The notes beneath the pieces are model-generated. The model had not been told where the DNA came from. It was given only the letters and a program-made list of their open reading frames with translations, and made no database searches. A stretch of DNA of 64,000 bases, taken from an uncultured Erythrobacter sp. GTDB lineage: Bacteria > Pseudomonadota > Alphaproteobacteria > Sphingomonadales > Sphingomonadaceae. Below, one piece after another: positions 1-12,221 of this stretch; positions within the stretch are counted from its first letter, which is position 1; the number at the start of each line of letters is the position of its first letter. Position numbers and translations under genes: made by a program. The stretch is taken from contig NZ_CANMZM010000001.1 in NCBI RefSeq assembly GCF_947502395.1, forward strand, positions 1,116,001 through 1,180,000, in the 5' to 3' direction.

Positions 1-495
1 AGCGCAGATTGCATCTTCATCGCCAAGGTTTTCAAGCGTGAGCTTGAAATCGATCGCAGCAAGGCCAGCTTGCTCTGACAACGCTTCACCCACGGTCACA
101 CCGCCTTTGCCGTGGCTCGCGAACTCAGGCCAGATATCGGCGACCTTCTCCTCATAGGAAAACAATCCGCGCGAAACAGCGACCGCGCCTGCTATCCCGG
201 TCAAACCCTTGGTCAGCGAATAAACAAGCGTGATGTCATCGGCGTGCCAACTTCGGCTAGCAGAGGTGTCTTGCCAACCGCCATGCAAGTCGACCAGGAC
301 CTCATCATTGTGGATGATTGTACAAGCTGCACCCAACGCCTCACCTGAGAGAATGCTGGCTGCAAAGGCATGAGCCACTGGCTCGAAACCCGGCATGACA
401 AAGCCGTGTGCCCCTTCGCAAACTTGCGCTTCTGAAGCGCCCTCTTGCTTGGGCAAACCCGAAAATGAGTGCATAGTGAAACCCCGTTCGCGCAT
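1..495 (-). CDS. Beta-lactamase-family serine hydrolase (partial, C-terminus beyond window)
   Basis: The leftward reading frame runs open to the window edge, so only the first ~165 residues are visible. They match the class C beta-lactamase/EstB esterase fold (Pfam Beta-lactamase). The SxxK nucleophile motif is seen as SLTK (Ser86-Lys89 counted from the ATG at 474), preceded by a strand with HGGW. A WPEFASHGKG segment then leads into VGEALSEQAGL, a typical helix of carboxylesterase-type members. No signal peptide is visible, which favours a cytoplasmic esterase over a periplasmic antibiotic-degrading enzyme. Two ATG starts are possible, at 495 (GAGGTG nine bases upstream) and at 474 (purine-rich ACGGGG seven bases upstream). 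The substrate cannot be named. It reads in the same direction as the hut genes but is 182 bases beyond hutG, so it is probably separate. Confidence 0.82.
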   Translation of the reverse strand, partial: MRERGFTMHSFSGLPKQEGASEAQVCEGAHGFVMPGFEPVAHAFAASILSGEALGAACTIIHNDEVLVDLHGGWQDTSASRSWHADDITLVYSLTKGLTGIAGAVAVSRGLFSYEEKVADIWPEFASHGKGGVTVGEALSEQAGLAAIDFKLTLENLGDEDAICA

Positions 496-677
496 GAGGC
501 AAAGCACCTCATGCTTCCCGGACTGGGCTAAAGGAGATTGGTTAATAGGAGGTTAGGGGCCGACCCTTGTCTTGCACGTGCAAGTTGTTAGCCCATCGTT
601 ACTCAAAATAATACCGAGTGAACCCCGAGCCTCAATCACAGGTACAGTAAAAGTGTCGCCCTTCTACTACTGGCTTT

Positions 678-1607
678 TTACGAGCAAAGCAGTCGCCGGG
701 TAAATAGCGCCGCGGTAGAGGAGGTTAACCCATCACGGTCATTGGGAGGGGACAATTCAACAATATCGGCGAGTGGAATTTTGCAGTCATGCGCCTCACA
801 CATGGACAGAATCTTCGTGACGATGTGCTCGACCGTAGCGAGAGGCACACCGCGCGCGGCCGGAGCGCTTACGCCAGGTGCCTGATAGGCTGGCAAGAGA
901 TCGATATCGATTGTCAGGTAGATCAAGTCCGAACGGGAGACGATCCCCTCAATCGCTTGATCTCCGGCCTGAGGCGACGCGATAAGCGCGTGATCGCTTA
1001 CGGTCCCTACGCCCCATTCCTGCGCACGCTGGAACAGTGCCTGTGTGTTGGCTTCTTCAGCAATCCCAAGACACAGATAGTCGAACGTGTCGGGCGAGAG
1101 CTCTCTGATCTGGGCAAATGGTGTGCCCGATGACGCGCCGTTTTCACCAACTAGGCGAAGGTCAAAATGCGCATCCAGATTGATGATCCCGATTTTGGCT
1201 TCGGGGTAAAATGAGGCAAGGCCTTGGTAGTCGCCAAACGCCGTTTCGTGCCCGCCACCGATCACCACAAGGCGCTCGTAGGTTGCAAGAGCATCAGTCA
1301 CCCGCCCGCCTAGCTTAGCTTGGCCCTCCTCCAAGTCGTCGCCCCTCACGACAACATCGCCCAGATCAGCGAAAGGCTCCGCCCGCGCTGGAGCTGCCAA
1401 ATTGGCCAACGCATTGCGCAATGCTGTTGGACCCTGTGACGCCCCTGTGCGGCCTTTGTTGCGGATCACGCCCGCCTCACAGGCAAATCCAAGGAGCGCT
1501 CTGCGCCCTGTTTCCGACACAAGGTGATGCATCCTCTTGGCATCAGGACCATCCTCTGGATCAGAGCGGCCTTGCCACTTGCGTGCGGGGGAATGGGAGA
1601 CCGGCAC
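678..1607 (-). CDS. hutG: Formimidoylglutamase (arginase/ureohydrolase superfamily)
   Basis: The 309-residue protein belongs to the arginase/agmatinase superfamily and should hydrolyse N-formimidoyl-L-glutamate to glutamate and formamide, the last step of the four-step histidine pathway. The binuclear manganese ligands are all visible: GGGH (His120), DAHFD (Asp145, His147, Asp149) and TIDIDLLP (Asp234, Asp236). Position as the last gene after hutI, hutH and hutU, two bases from the hutU stop, supports hutG over arginase or agmatinase. No hutF-type deiminase is seen, so formamide rather than ammonia is the inferred co-product. The N-terminal ~25 residues are polar and charged and may be flexible. 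Met26 is a possible alternative start, but the spacing to hutU favours the long form. Confidence 0.92.
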   Translation of the reverse strand: MPVSHSPARKWQGRSDPEDGPDAKRMHHLVSETGRRALLGFACEAGVIRNKGRTGASQGPTALRNALANLAAPARAEPFADLGDVVVRGDDLEEGQAKLGGRVTDALATYERLVVIGGGHETAFGDYQGLASFYPEAKIGIINLDAHFDLRLVGENGASSGTPFAQIRELSPDTFDYLCLGIAEEANTQALFQRAQEWGVGTVSDHALIASPQAGDQAIEGIVSRSDLIYLTIDIDLLPAYQAPGVSAPAARGVPLATVEHIVTKILSMCEAHDCKIPLADIVELSPPNDRDGLTSSTAALFTRRLLCS

Positions 1608-1609
1608 CG

Positions 1610-4807
<3,198 letters not shown>

Positions 4808-4814
<7 letters not shown>

Positions 4815-6010
4815 AGTTCGCCCCGGAAAACGCGTTGCTTAAGCGGGGCATCGCCCATTCGGTAGGTTAGCTCTGCCGGGTCGGTCACATCCCAAATGGC
4901 AATGTCCGCGCGCATCCCCACTTCGAACGTCCCACGATCTCTAAGGCCCAGGGCGCGCGCAGCGTTCACAGTCACACCTTTCAGGCACTCTTGCGGGGTC
5001 AAACCAAACAACACCGCGCCCATGTTCATAATGAGCAAGAGCGATGTCGTAGGTGAGGAGCCTGGGTTGCAATCAGTTGCGAGAGCCATGGGAACGGCCG
5101 CGTCTCGCAAGGTCTGAATTGGCGGCAATTGCGTTTCGCCCAGCGCGTAGAAAGCGCCCGGCAAGAGAACTGCCACTGTGCCAGCCTCAGCCATGGCCGC
5201 GACACCATCCGCACACAGATATTCCAGGTGATCCGCTGATAGCGCCCTATGATTGGCAGCGAGCATCGCGCCCTTCTGGTCCGACATTTGTTCGGCATGA
5301 AGCTTAACCGGCAAATCGAGCGCTTTGGCCCGGTCAAACACGCGCCCGATCTGTTTGCGAGAGAAGCCGACCGTCTCACAGAAGCCATCAACTGCATCAA
5401 CAAGCCCTTCGTTCGCCGCTTGATCGAGCGCGGGCAGGCAAATGTGAGTAAGGTAGTCGTCGGCTGTCATGTCTTTTGGAAAGGCATGGGCCCCAAGGAA
5501 TGTAGTGCGAACTGTGACCTTGCGATGCACTTCCAATGCACGCGCAACGCGCAGCATTCTCAGCTCGGTTTCGATATCGAGCCCGTAACCGGATTTAACC
5601 TCTACCGTGGTCACTCCTCCGGCCATTAATCGGTCGAGACGTGATAGAGCGCTCTCCAGCAGCTCGTCTTCACCCGCCGCCCTTGTGGCTTCTACCGTAG
5701 AGAAAATGCCACCGCCTGCACGCATGATCTCTTCATAACTTGCACCGGTTAGCCGCATTTCGAACTCGCGGGCCCTTGAGCCTGCGTAAACGAGGTGGGT
5801 GTGACAATCGATAAGGCCCGGTGTCACCACCCTGCCCTCTACGGAACGCCTCGGCGCCTGGGCGTAATCTCGGGGTAGCGATGCCTCTTCTCCTACAAAG
5901 ACGATCACCCCGCCTTCGAAAGCCAAAGTCTCTTTCTGCGCGTAGGATGCGGAGCTTGCGCTCACCGTAGGTGCAAGGCAACAATCGGTGAGAACAACAG
6001 GATCAGACAC
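4808..6010 (-). CDS. hutI: Imidazolonepropionase
   Basis: The 400-residue amidohydrolase-superfamily enzyme hydrolyses 4-imidazolone-5-propionate to N-formimidoylglutamate. The metal-binding HxH of strand 1 is seen as DCHTH (His70, His72), followed by AGSR, which contributes to substrate binding in this family. Later metal-site and catalytic segments KLHAEQ, SADHLEY and [11 protein letters not shown] are present. Although it acts third in the pathway, it is the first gene of the leftward operon and faces the hutC/hutI control region. Confidence 0.96.
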
Positions 6011-6034
6011 GAGGGACTCGGTGTAGCTGTAACT

Positions 6035-6070
6035 TAGACATAAAATTATTATGTCTATACATAATAGACA
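6035..6070. promoter_or_regulatory. Putative HutC operator, three palindromic half-sites
   Basis: Between the divergent hutI and hutC starts lies TAGACATAA (6035-6043), a 5-base spacer, then its exact inverted copy TTATGTCTA (6049-6057). The second arm also pairs with a third element: TGTCTAT (6052-6058), a 5-base spacer, and ATAGACA (6064-6070). The half-site TAGACA/TGTCTA thus occurs three times in alternating orientation within 36 bases. The arrangement suits a dimeric GntR-family repressor controlling both genes. Known HutC sites in other proteobacteria are AT-rich palindromes containing CTATA/TATAG-like cores, so assignment to HutC is an inference from position and symmetry. Confidence 0.72.
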
Positions 6071-6104
6071 GAGTCAATCGTAGGATTAAGGATGCCCCAA
6101 GCCC

Positions 6105-6797
6105 GTGCACGCCTATGAAAAAGTCAGAGCCGAGATGCTGCGCCGGATCACTAGCCAGGTCTGGCCTCAAGGCATGACCCTGCCCCATGAGGAGGTGCTC
6201 GCTGACGAATTCGGCGTGGCGCGTGGCACTATGCGGCGGGCCATGGCGGACTTGACCGAGAGAGGGCTTATTGAGCGAAAGCGAAAAGCCGGGACCAAGG
6301 TTGCTGCCAGACGCGCGCATTCCTCAACGCTCAATATCCCAATTGTGCGCGTAGAGATCACGGACAGCGGCGCGCAATACAGCTACAAACTCTTGTCGCG
6401 GGTATTGGGTGGGCCAGAGCTTGATGCCACGGGACGGTTCGGGCGCTCAAAACTGCTCCACGTTCGGTCTATCCACTTGGCCGACGGACGGCCCTACCAG
6501 TTGGAGGACCGCCTGATCAGCCTTGACGCAGTGCCACAAGCAGACGCGCAGGATTTCAATGAGATCAGTCCCAACGAATGGTTGGTCGAGAAAGTGCCCT
6601 ACTCTGCCGTGCGCACTATCTTAAGGGCTGAAAGCGCGGACGAAATGCAGGCAAAACACCTCAAGCTCGGCCATGGCGATCCGGTCTTTGTGATAGAACG
6701 TCAAACGCAGCTCGATGATTTGCCGGTCACACTCGTCAAGATGACGCACCCTGCGGCGAGCTTTTCGATAGCGACCCAGACCAGCCAATTTCGGTGA
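6105..6797 (+). CDS. hutC: GntR-family histidine utilisation repressor (HutC)
   Basis: The 230-residue protein has an N-terminal winged helix-turn-helix (about residues 1-70, with FGVARGTMRRAMADLTERGLIERK typical of GntR). It is followed by a UTRA ligand-binding domain (about 85-225). In characterised systems HutC represses the hut genes and is released by urocanate. It is divergent from hutI with 94 bases between them. The chosen start is GTG at 6105, with AAGGA about 12 bases upstream. Starting there leaves the palindromic cluster wholly upstream of the coding region, which permits autorepression. Confidence 0.93.
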   Translation: MHAYEKVRAEMLRRITSQVWPQGMTLPHEEVLADEFGVARGTMRRAMADLTERGLIERKRKAGTKVAARRAHSSTLNIPIVRVEITDSGAQYSYKLLSRVLGGPELDATGRFGRSKLLHVRSIHLADGRPYQLEDRLISLDAVPQADAQDFNEISPNEWLVEKVPYSAVRTILRAESADEMQAKHLKLGHGDPVFVIERQTQLDDLPVTLVKMTHPAASFSIATQTSQFR

Positions 6798-6820
6798 GGC
6801 AGATTCAGTGCAGCGTTGCC

Positions 6821-7897
6821 TTAAGCTTGTTCCAACATGGCCTTTGCCAGTTCGATTTCGATTGAATTCGGCAGGGGATGTAGCCCGGGGCCAAGGTCAC
6901 ACTCTGGAGCGATTAGCGTTGCTAGCGCATGCAACTGAGCCGCGATCTGAACATCAGCAATTTCAAGGGGAAAGCCTTTACCCAATTGGCTGTGAATAGG
7001 CATGCCATTGCAGACCAGCTTGACGTTGGTGCCAGAGCCAAGCTCGTGCTGCGTGACATGATCGCGAATGATCTTTCCCGGTACTTCGAACCCAATTTGG
7101 TCAAACAGGGAATGATGCTGACTGTGTCCTGCTGAGCAGAGAAATGCGCCACTTGGGAGGAGCTCCAGTTGTGGCAGGGTCAAACAAGTTTCATTCTCCA
7201 ACGCATGGAAAACCACCGTAGCTTTTGGAAGGGCCACATCCAGGACTGCGACCTGATGCCCATCGAGTGTCGCTTTGACCGCTTTCACCGGATCTTGCTC
7301 ACAAACAATGACCCGCGCGCCATAGCTGCTGGCGTATTTGGCGATGCCTTGGCCAGCGGCATCATATCCGATCACCAGCACATGGCTTCCGGCGATTTGC
7401 AAATTGGTGATGTCGAGAAAGCCGGAGACGCAAGACTGGCCTTGCCCATGCTTCGAGACACATTCTTGGAGCAGCGAGGACGCGCCCAAGTGGATGATTG
7501 GGATGTCGGGTGCCGTCGCTTCATGGGCTAACAAGACGACCGCACGACTCAGACCATCAGGGAGGTCCTCCCCTTTGTCGTCGAGCGCAATATCAAACCC
7601 TGCGTTCACAAACGCATCGCGGCTGTCGCAGATATTGGCTCCCGCATCGCTCAATATGGCCAGTAATTCCGCCGCGCCTTGCGCTGTGTCATGCGCGAGA
7701 GCAACGCCAAGGACACTGACCTTGAAGCCTGCTTCGATCAGCCACAGGGCCATGCTCGCGGTCGCAGGGTCGAGTGGTACGGCAATGCCGATGTGGCTGG
7801 CTACCTCTGCCTGCAATTGCCCCGCCGCTTTGGCGCTAATCGGCATGGAGCGCCGCGCCCAATCGATACGGGCTTGTCCGTCTTCGACACCCATCAC
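6821..7897 (-). CDS. Degenerate adenosylhomocysteinase-family paralogue (probable pseudoenzyme)
   Basis: The 358-residue protein aligns along its length with the neighbouring adenosylhomocysteinase-like gene. Shared landmarks include RIDWARRSMP at the N-terminus, LDDKGEDL, the AHEATAP segment in place of SEETTTG, GQGQS in place of GTGQT, and a Rossmann core GYDAAGQG. Many catalytic positions are changed. His53 of the neighbour becomes Pro41, Asn176 becomes Gly138, Lys181 becomes Leu143, and Asp185-Asn186 become Val147-Ser148. His347 becomes Phe309, and the second glycine of the NAD-binding GxGxxG is Asp179. One aspartate, Glu126 and His258 remain. The reading frame is intact, and ATG overlaps the neighbour's stop (ATGA). 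It is therefore likely expressed but not a hydrolase, perhaps a partner subunit. Function unknown. Confidence 0.75.
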   Translation of the reverse strand: MMGVEDGQARIDWARRSMPISAKAAGQLQAEVASHIGIAVPLDPATASMALWLIEAGFKVSVLGVALAHDTAQGAAELLAILSDAGANICDSRDAFVNAGFDIALDDKGEDLPDGLSRAVVLLAHEATAPDIPIIHLGASSLLQECVSKHGQGQSCVSGFLDITNLQIAGSHVLVIGYDAAGQGIAKYASSYGARVIVCEQDPVKAVKATLDGHQVAVLDVALPKATVVFHALENETCLTLPQLELLPSGAFLCSAGHSQHHSLFDQIGFEVPGKIIRDHVTQHELGSGTNVKLVCNGMPIHSQLGKGFPLEIADVQIAAQLHALATLIAPECDLGPGLHPLPNSIEIELAKAMLEQA

Positions 7898-9150
7898 AGT
7901 TGCATGCCTTTAACCCACTCGGTCAAATCGTCCGCTTGCTCCTCTCGCCCCTCAGTAAGGCCAATGCCCAGCGAATTCAGCTTGGCCGCAGCGATGGAAT
8001 CATCGACCGCTTTGGGAAGGATATGAACGCCCGGTTTCATCGGCGTATTGACCAAATGATGCGCGCCTAGCCCCTGAACCGCGAAGGTCAAATCCATGAT
8101 CTCGACCGGGTGCCCGCTGCCCCCTGCGATATTGACCAGAGCGCCGCGCGACAAAACGTGGATGTCGCGTTCATCAAGGTTGAAGGTGTGGATCCCCGGC
8201 CGGGAGTCGGTCTCACGTTTAGCGATCTCTCCCAAAGCATCGACGTCGATTTCGAGATCATGATGCCCTGCGTTGGCAAGGATCACATCGTGCGAAAGGA
8301 GCGCAAACTCAGGCGCACCGATAGCGCGCATTCCGCCTGTCGCTGTGACAACAAACTCAGCATCTGGCAGCACATCATCGGCTGTGCCGACACGCATCCC
8401 GTCCATATGCGCTTCCAGAGCGCGGACCGGATCCATTTCGATCACGCTTACCTTTGCGTTCATGGCCTTGGCATATTCGGCAATACCGCGCCCGACATAT
8501 CCATATCCGACCACCACAACCCGCGCGCCTGCAACCTTGCGCCCGCTCATCGCAAGCACGGCCTGCATCGTGGTTTGCCCGGTGCCATAGCGGTTGTCGA
8601 ACAGATGCTTACACCGCGCGTCATTGGCGGTGAGCGCTGGGAAAGGCAGCTTACCCATCTCGTGCAGAGCATGAAGGCGCGCGGTTCCTGTCGTGGTCTC
8701 CTCAGAAACACCTTTCAGCCGTTTGTAGAGCTCCGGCCGGTGCATTCCCATCCGAATTGTGAGCTCTGCGCCATCGTCGATGATGTATTCTGGTTTTAGG
8801 TCCGCTGCGGCGAGGAGTTCTTGCTCCCAAGAGGTGTGATCACCGCCTGCATCGGACACCACTCGAATTCCCTTATCGCGCAAGGCTGCAACGACACTGG
8901 CATGGGTCGTTTGCGGATTGCTGCCAGCCGCGATGACATCTGCGCCCGCCTCTGCAAGGAGCAGCGCGAGAAAGGCCGTCTTCGCCTCTAAATGGACGAC
9001 AACGGCAATGCGCTTGCCTTTGAGCGAGCCATCGCCGAGCGTTTCACGGACCATCCCGCGCATGACGGGGGAATGTGCTTCCACCCAGTCGATGCGCGCA
9101 CGGCCATCATCAACGATGGCCTGATGGTCAGGCCCGTTGTGTTCTCGCAC
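7894..9150 (-). CDS. Adenosylhomocysteinase-family protein (archaeal/Thermotoga-type)
   Basis: The 418-residue protein is shorter than the ~465-residue bacterial AhcY and matches the archaeal/Thermotoga branch, which hydrolyses S-adenosyl- or S-inosyl-L-homocysteine. Catalytic residues are visible: His53 (HLEAKTA), Asp126 (IIDDGAELT), Glu151 (SEETTTG), Asn176, Lys181 and Asp185-Asn186 (LFDNRYGTGQ), His296 (NAGHHDLE) and His347 (GSGHPVEIMD). The NAD-binding motif is GYGYVGRG (215-222). The threonine after YG, where AhcY has cysteine, is typical of the archaeal branch. The gene starts four bases after the acnB stop and overlaps the degenerate paralogue. The true substrate (SAH, SIH or a related thioether nucleoside) cannot be told from sequence, and a canonical ahcY may exist elsewhere in the genome. 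Confidence 0.85.
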   Translation of the reverse strand: MREHNGPDHQAIVDDGRARIDWVEAHSPVMRGMVRETLGDGSLKGKRIAVVVHLEAKTAFLALLLAEAGADVIAAGSNPQTTHASVVAALRDKGIRVVSDAGGDHTSWEQELLAAADLKPEYIIDDGAELTIRMGMHRPELYKRLKGVSEETTTGTARLHALHEMGKLPFPALTANDARCKHLFDNRYGTGQTTMQAVLAMSGRKVAGARVVVVGYGYVGRGIAEYAKAMNAKVSVIEMDPVRALEAHMDGMRVGTADDVLPDAEFVVTATGGMRAIGAPEFALLSHDVILANAGHHDLEIDVDALGEIAKRETDSRPGIHTFNLDERDIHVLSRGALVNIAGGSGHPVEIMDLTFAVQGLGAHHLVNTPMKPGVHILPKAVDDSIAAAKLNSLGIGLTEGREEQADDLTEWVKGMQL

Positions 9151-9153
9151 CGC

Positions 9154-11913
9154 TTATGCAGCGACAGGCGGCGCATACTTGGTGAGGTTGATGCCGTCCA
9201 CGGCGGCTGTGTATTCCTCAATCGTTGGCGTGCGGCCAAGGATCGTTGAAAGCACCACAACCGGCGTCGATGACAGAAGGCTTTCGCCCTTCTTATCCGC
9301 AGCATCCTCAACAACGCGGCCTTGGAACAGACGGGTTGATGTCGCCATCACTGTGTCGCCCTTGGCCGCTTTCTCTTGGTTGCCCATGCACAGGTTGCAG
9401 CCTGGACGTTCAAGGTAGAGCATGTTCTCATACTCCGTGCGTGCTGCGTTCTTGGGATCGGTGTCGTCGAACTGGAAACCAGCATATTTCGCAAGCAATT
9501 CCCAGTCACCTTCGGCCTTAAGCTCATCGACAATGTTGTAAGTCGGAGGAGCCACCACCAGCGGCGCTTTGAACTCAACCTTGCCGTTTTGCTTTTCAAG
9601 GTTTTGCAGCATTTCTGACAGGATCTTCATATCGCCCTTGTGCACCATGCACGACCCGATGAAGCCCAGATCAACTGTCTTCTCGCCACCGTAGTATGAG
9701 ATCGGACGGATTGTGTCATGAGTATAACGCTTTGAAATGTCGTTATTGTTCACATCCGGGTCAGCGATCATTGGTTCGGCGATAATGTCGAGATCGACAA
9801 CCACTTCAGCCGCATATTTCGCATCTGCATCGGGGCGCAGAGCAGGCACTTCGCCTGAACGGATGCCCGCGATGCGCTCATCAGCTTTTGCGATCAGCCC
9901 GGCGAGCACGCCTTTGGCATTGTCCATGCCTTTATCGATCATGATCTGAATCCGCCCCTTGGCGATTTCCAGCGATTCAATCAGCGTCTCATCTTCTGAG
10001 ATACAGATCGAGGCCTTCGCCTTCATTTCTGCGGTCCAGTCGGTGAAGGTGAATGCCTGATCGGACAGGAGCGTGCCAATGTGCACTTCGATGACGCGGC
10101 CTTGGAAGACGTTATCGCCAAACTGCTTGAGCATCTGCGCTTGCGTCGCATGGACCACATCACGGAAATCCATGTGGTCTTTGAGAGTGCCCTTGAAGGT
10201 CACTTTGACGCTTTCAGGGATCGGCATGGTCGCCTCGCCCGTGGCCAGAGCCAGCGCAACCGTGCCCGAGTCCGCGCCAAAGGCGACACCTTTCGACATC
10301 CGCGTATGGCTGTCACCGCCAACGATAATCGCGCGGTCATCAATCGTAAGATCGTTCAGAACCTTGTGGATCACATCGGTCATGGCGTGATATTCGCCAT
10401 CCGGATCACGCGCCGTAATCAGACCAAACTTGTTCATGAATGTCATGAGTTTGGGGATGTTGGTCTGCGCCTTTTTGTCCCAAACTGATGCCGTGTGACA
10501 GCCCGACTGATACGCGCCGTCCACAGTTGGCGAGATCACGGTCGCGGCCATCGCTTCAAGCTCTTGGCTGGTCATCAGGCCGGTGGTGTCCTGCGAACCC
10601 ACGATGTTCACGCCTACGCGAACGTCTGAGCCCGCGTGGAGCACTTGGCCCTCGGCAACGCCCACAGCATTGCGGTTGAAGATCTTCTCAACCGCGGTGA
10701 GACCTTGGCCCTCATGGCTGATCTCACGATTGGGCGCGTAGGAAGATTTGAGCGGCTGGCCTAAGGTCGTCTGCGCAAAGGTCTGAAGCTTCTTGCCAAA
10801 GACCACGGCGTAAGAACCGCCTGCCTTCATAAACTCAACCTTTTGCGCGGTGAAAGCGCTCGACACATCAGCGCGTTCTTCATCGCCTTCGTAGAGTTTT
10901 TTGGTCCTGGTGTTGATGGTCAGAACCTTGCCTGTTTCCACCGAATAGGCCTGCTCAAGGATTGGATCGCCATAGCCATCCTTTACAACCTCTCCATTCT
11001 CATCGACCTTCTTGACCCAGTTCTTAAGGTCGAGCCCAATGCCGCCGGTCACGCCAACGGTGGTGAGGAAGATCGGCGAAATGCCATTGGTACCGGCCAC
11101 CACAGGGGCGATGTTGACGAATGGCACATAAGGGCTCGCTTGCTTGCCTGCCCAAAGCGCGACGTTGTTTACGCCCGACATACGGCTGGAGCCCACGCCC
11201 ATTGTGCCCTTCTCCGCGATTAGCATGACGCGCGCATCAGGGTGCTTTTCCTTGAGCGCAGTGATTTCATCTTGCGCTTCAGGAGAGATCAGGCATTTGC
11301 CGTGAAGTTCGCGGTCAGAGCGCGAGTGCGCTTGATTGCCCGGTGACAAAAGGTCGGTCGAAATATCGCCTTCGCCAGCGACGTATGTGACGACTTTGAT
11401 CTCCTCCTCAATATCGGGAAGCTTGGTGAAGAATTCCGCCTTGGCGTAGCTTTCAAGAATGTCCGTTGCGAAGGCGTTGCCACGCTCATGACCAGCTGCA
11501 AGGCGCGCCGTGTCAGCGTCATAGAGGAACACTTGCGTTTTCAGAACTTCGGCGGCTTTCGCAGCGATACCGTGATCGCCGCCAAGCGCCAGATCAAGAA
11601 GCACCTCAACCGATGGACCACCCTTCATGTGTGACAGCAGTTCAAAAGCGAACTCAGAGGTAATCTCGGCGACATCTTCTTCGCCAAGGATAATCTCTTT
11701 CAAGAACGCCGCTTTGACACCCGCTGCGCTCGTGGTGCCGGGAAGCGTGTTGTAGATGAGGTGCTGGAGCGAACACTCACGGTGCTCGTGCCCGGTATCT
11801 TTAATCTGAGCAATCAGCTCTGCCACCAGCGCGCCCTCCTCAATTGGCTTTGGCGAAAGCCCCTGGATTTTGCGGGTTTCAATCTCATCGAGGTAGGAGG
11901 CGTAGAGGCTCAT
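9154..11913 (-). CDS. acnB: Aconitate hydratase B / 2-methylisocitrate dehydratase
   Basis: The protein of ~919 residues is a full-length AcnB, interconverting citrate and isocitrate in the TCA cycle and, in many bacteria, dehydrating or hydrating methylcitrate-cycle intermediates. The 4Fe-4S cysteines are seen as GSCMVH and, further on, GCNLCMGN. The N-terminal HEAT-like domain characteristic of AcnB and absent from AcnA opens with MSLYASYLDEIE. That ATG at 11913 is preferred over an in-frame GTG 33 bases upstream because it matches the usual family N-terminus, although the ribosome site is weak. It is the first gene of a tight three-gene operon with two adenosylhomocysteinase-like genes, an unusual partnership. 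Confidence 0.95.
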   Translation of the reverse strand: MSLYASYLDEIETRKIQGLSPKPIEEGALVAELIAQIKDTGHEHRECSLQHLIYNTLPGTTSAAGVKAAFLKEIILGEEDVAEITSEFAFELLSHMKGGPSVEVLLDLALGGDHGIAAKAAEVLKTQVFLYDADTARLAAGHERGNAFATDILESYAKAEFFTKLPDIEEEIKVVTYVAGEGDISTDLLSPGNQAHSRSDRELHGKCLISPEAQDEITALKEKHPDARVMLIAEKGTMGVGSSRMSGVNNVALWAGKQASPYVPFVNIAPVVAGTNGISPIFLTTVGVTGGIGLDLKNWVKKVDENGEVVKDGYGDPILEQAYSVETGKVLTINTRTKKLYEGDEERADVSSAFTAQKVEFMKAGGSYAVVFGKKLQTFAQTTLGQPLKSSYAPNREISHEGQGLTAVEKIFNRNAVGVAEGQVLHAGSDVRVGVNIVGSQDTTGLMTSQELEAMAATVISPTVDGAYQSGCHTASVWDKKAQTNIPKLMTFMNKFGLITARDPDGEYHAMTDVIHKVLNDLTIDDRAIIVGGDSHTRMSKGVAFGADSGTVALALATGEATMPIPESVKVTFKGTLKDHMDFRDVVHATQAQMLKQFGDNVFQGRVIEVHIGTLLSDQAFTFTDWTAEMKAKASICISEDETLIESLEIAKGRIQIMIDKGMDNAKGVLAGLIAKADERIAGIRSGEVPALRPDADAKYAAEVVVDLDIIAEPMIADPDVNNNDISKRYTHDTIRPISYYGGEKTVDLGFIGSCMVHKGDMKILSEMLQNLEKQNGKVEFKAPLVVAPPTYNIVDELKAEGDWELLAKYAGFQFDDTDPKNAARTEYENMLYLERPGCNLCMGNQEKAAKGDTVMATSTRLFQGRVVEDAADKKGESLLSSTPVVVLSTILGRTPTIEEYTAAVDGINLTKYAPPVAA

Positions 11914-12221
11914 AACAGGTCCCAGGTGGCTAGAGTGGAGAGGCACCCACAGGCATACGAATGGCTATGGGAGGCGGGGGATTCGATTGCGCGGGTATTA
12001 AAGACTCGTTGCCCGTGCAAGGCAATTCGCCAATGGTTGGATGAAATGCTGCTGTAACCCCGCCATTTCCTCCTGAAAAAGCAGAAACAGTGGGTCATCA
12101 AGCTCTGCAGACGAATTCACACTCGACATTAGCCAGATCACGCGTGAAGAGATTGCCGAGGGAACCGAGTGCTCGTTTTGAATTGAGCGCCGAACGATAA
12201 GAAAAAACGGGGAGAGCGCGG
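11914..12221. other. Intergenic region between divergent acnB and the symporter
   Basis: No recognised gene lies in these 308 bases. A leftward open frame ends at 11998 and could encode about 44 residues from an ATG near 12129 (helical, ending in QPLANCLARATSL), but it lacks a clear ribosome-binding site and is not called. GGGGAGAG just before 12222 is the ribosome-binding site of the symporter. The TGCAA-type sugar operator seen elsewhere in the glucan region is absent here. Confidence 0.5.

Noticed and set aside
11998..12129. Possible 44-residue leftward ORF between acnB and the symporter
   Set aside because: There is no ribosome-binding site and no recognised family; it is noted only in the intergenic entry.
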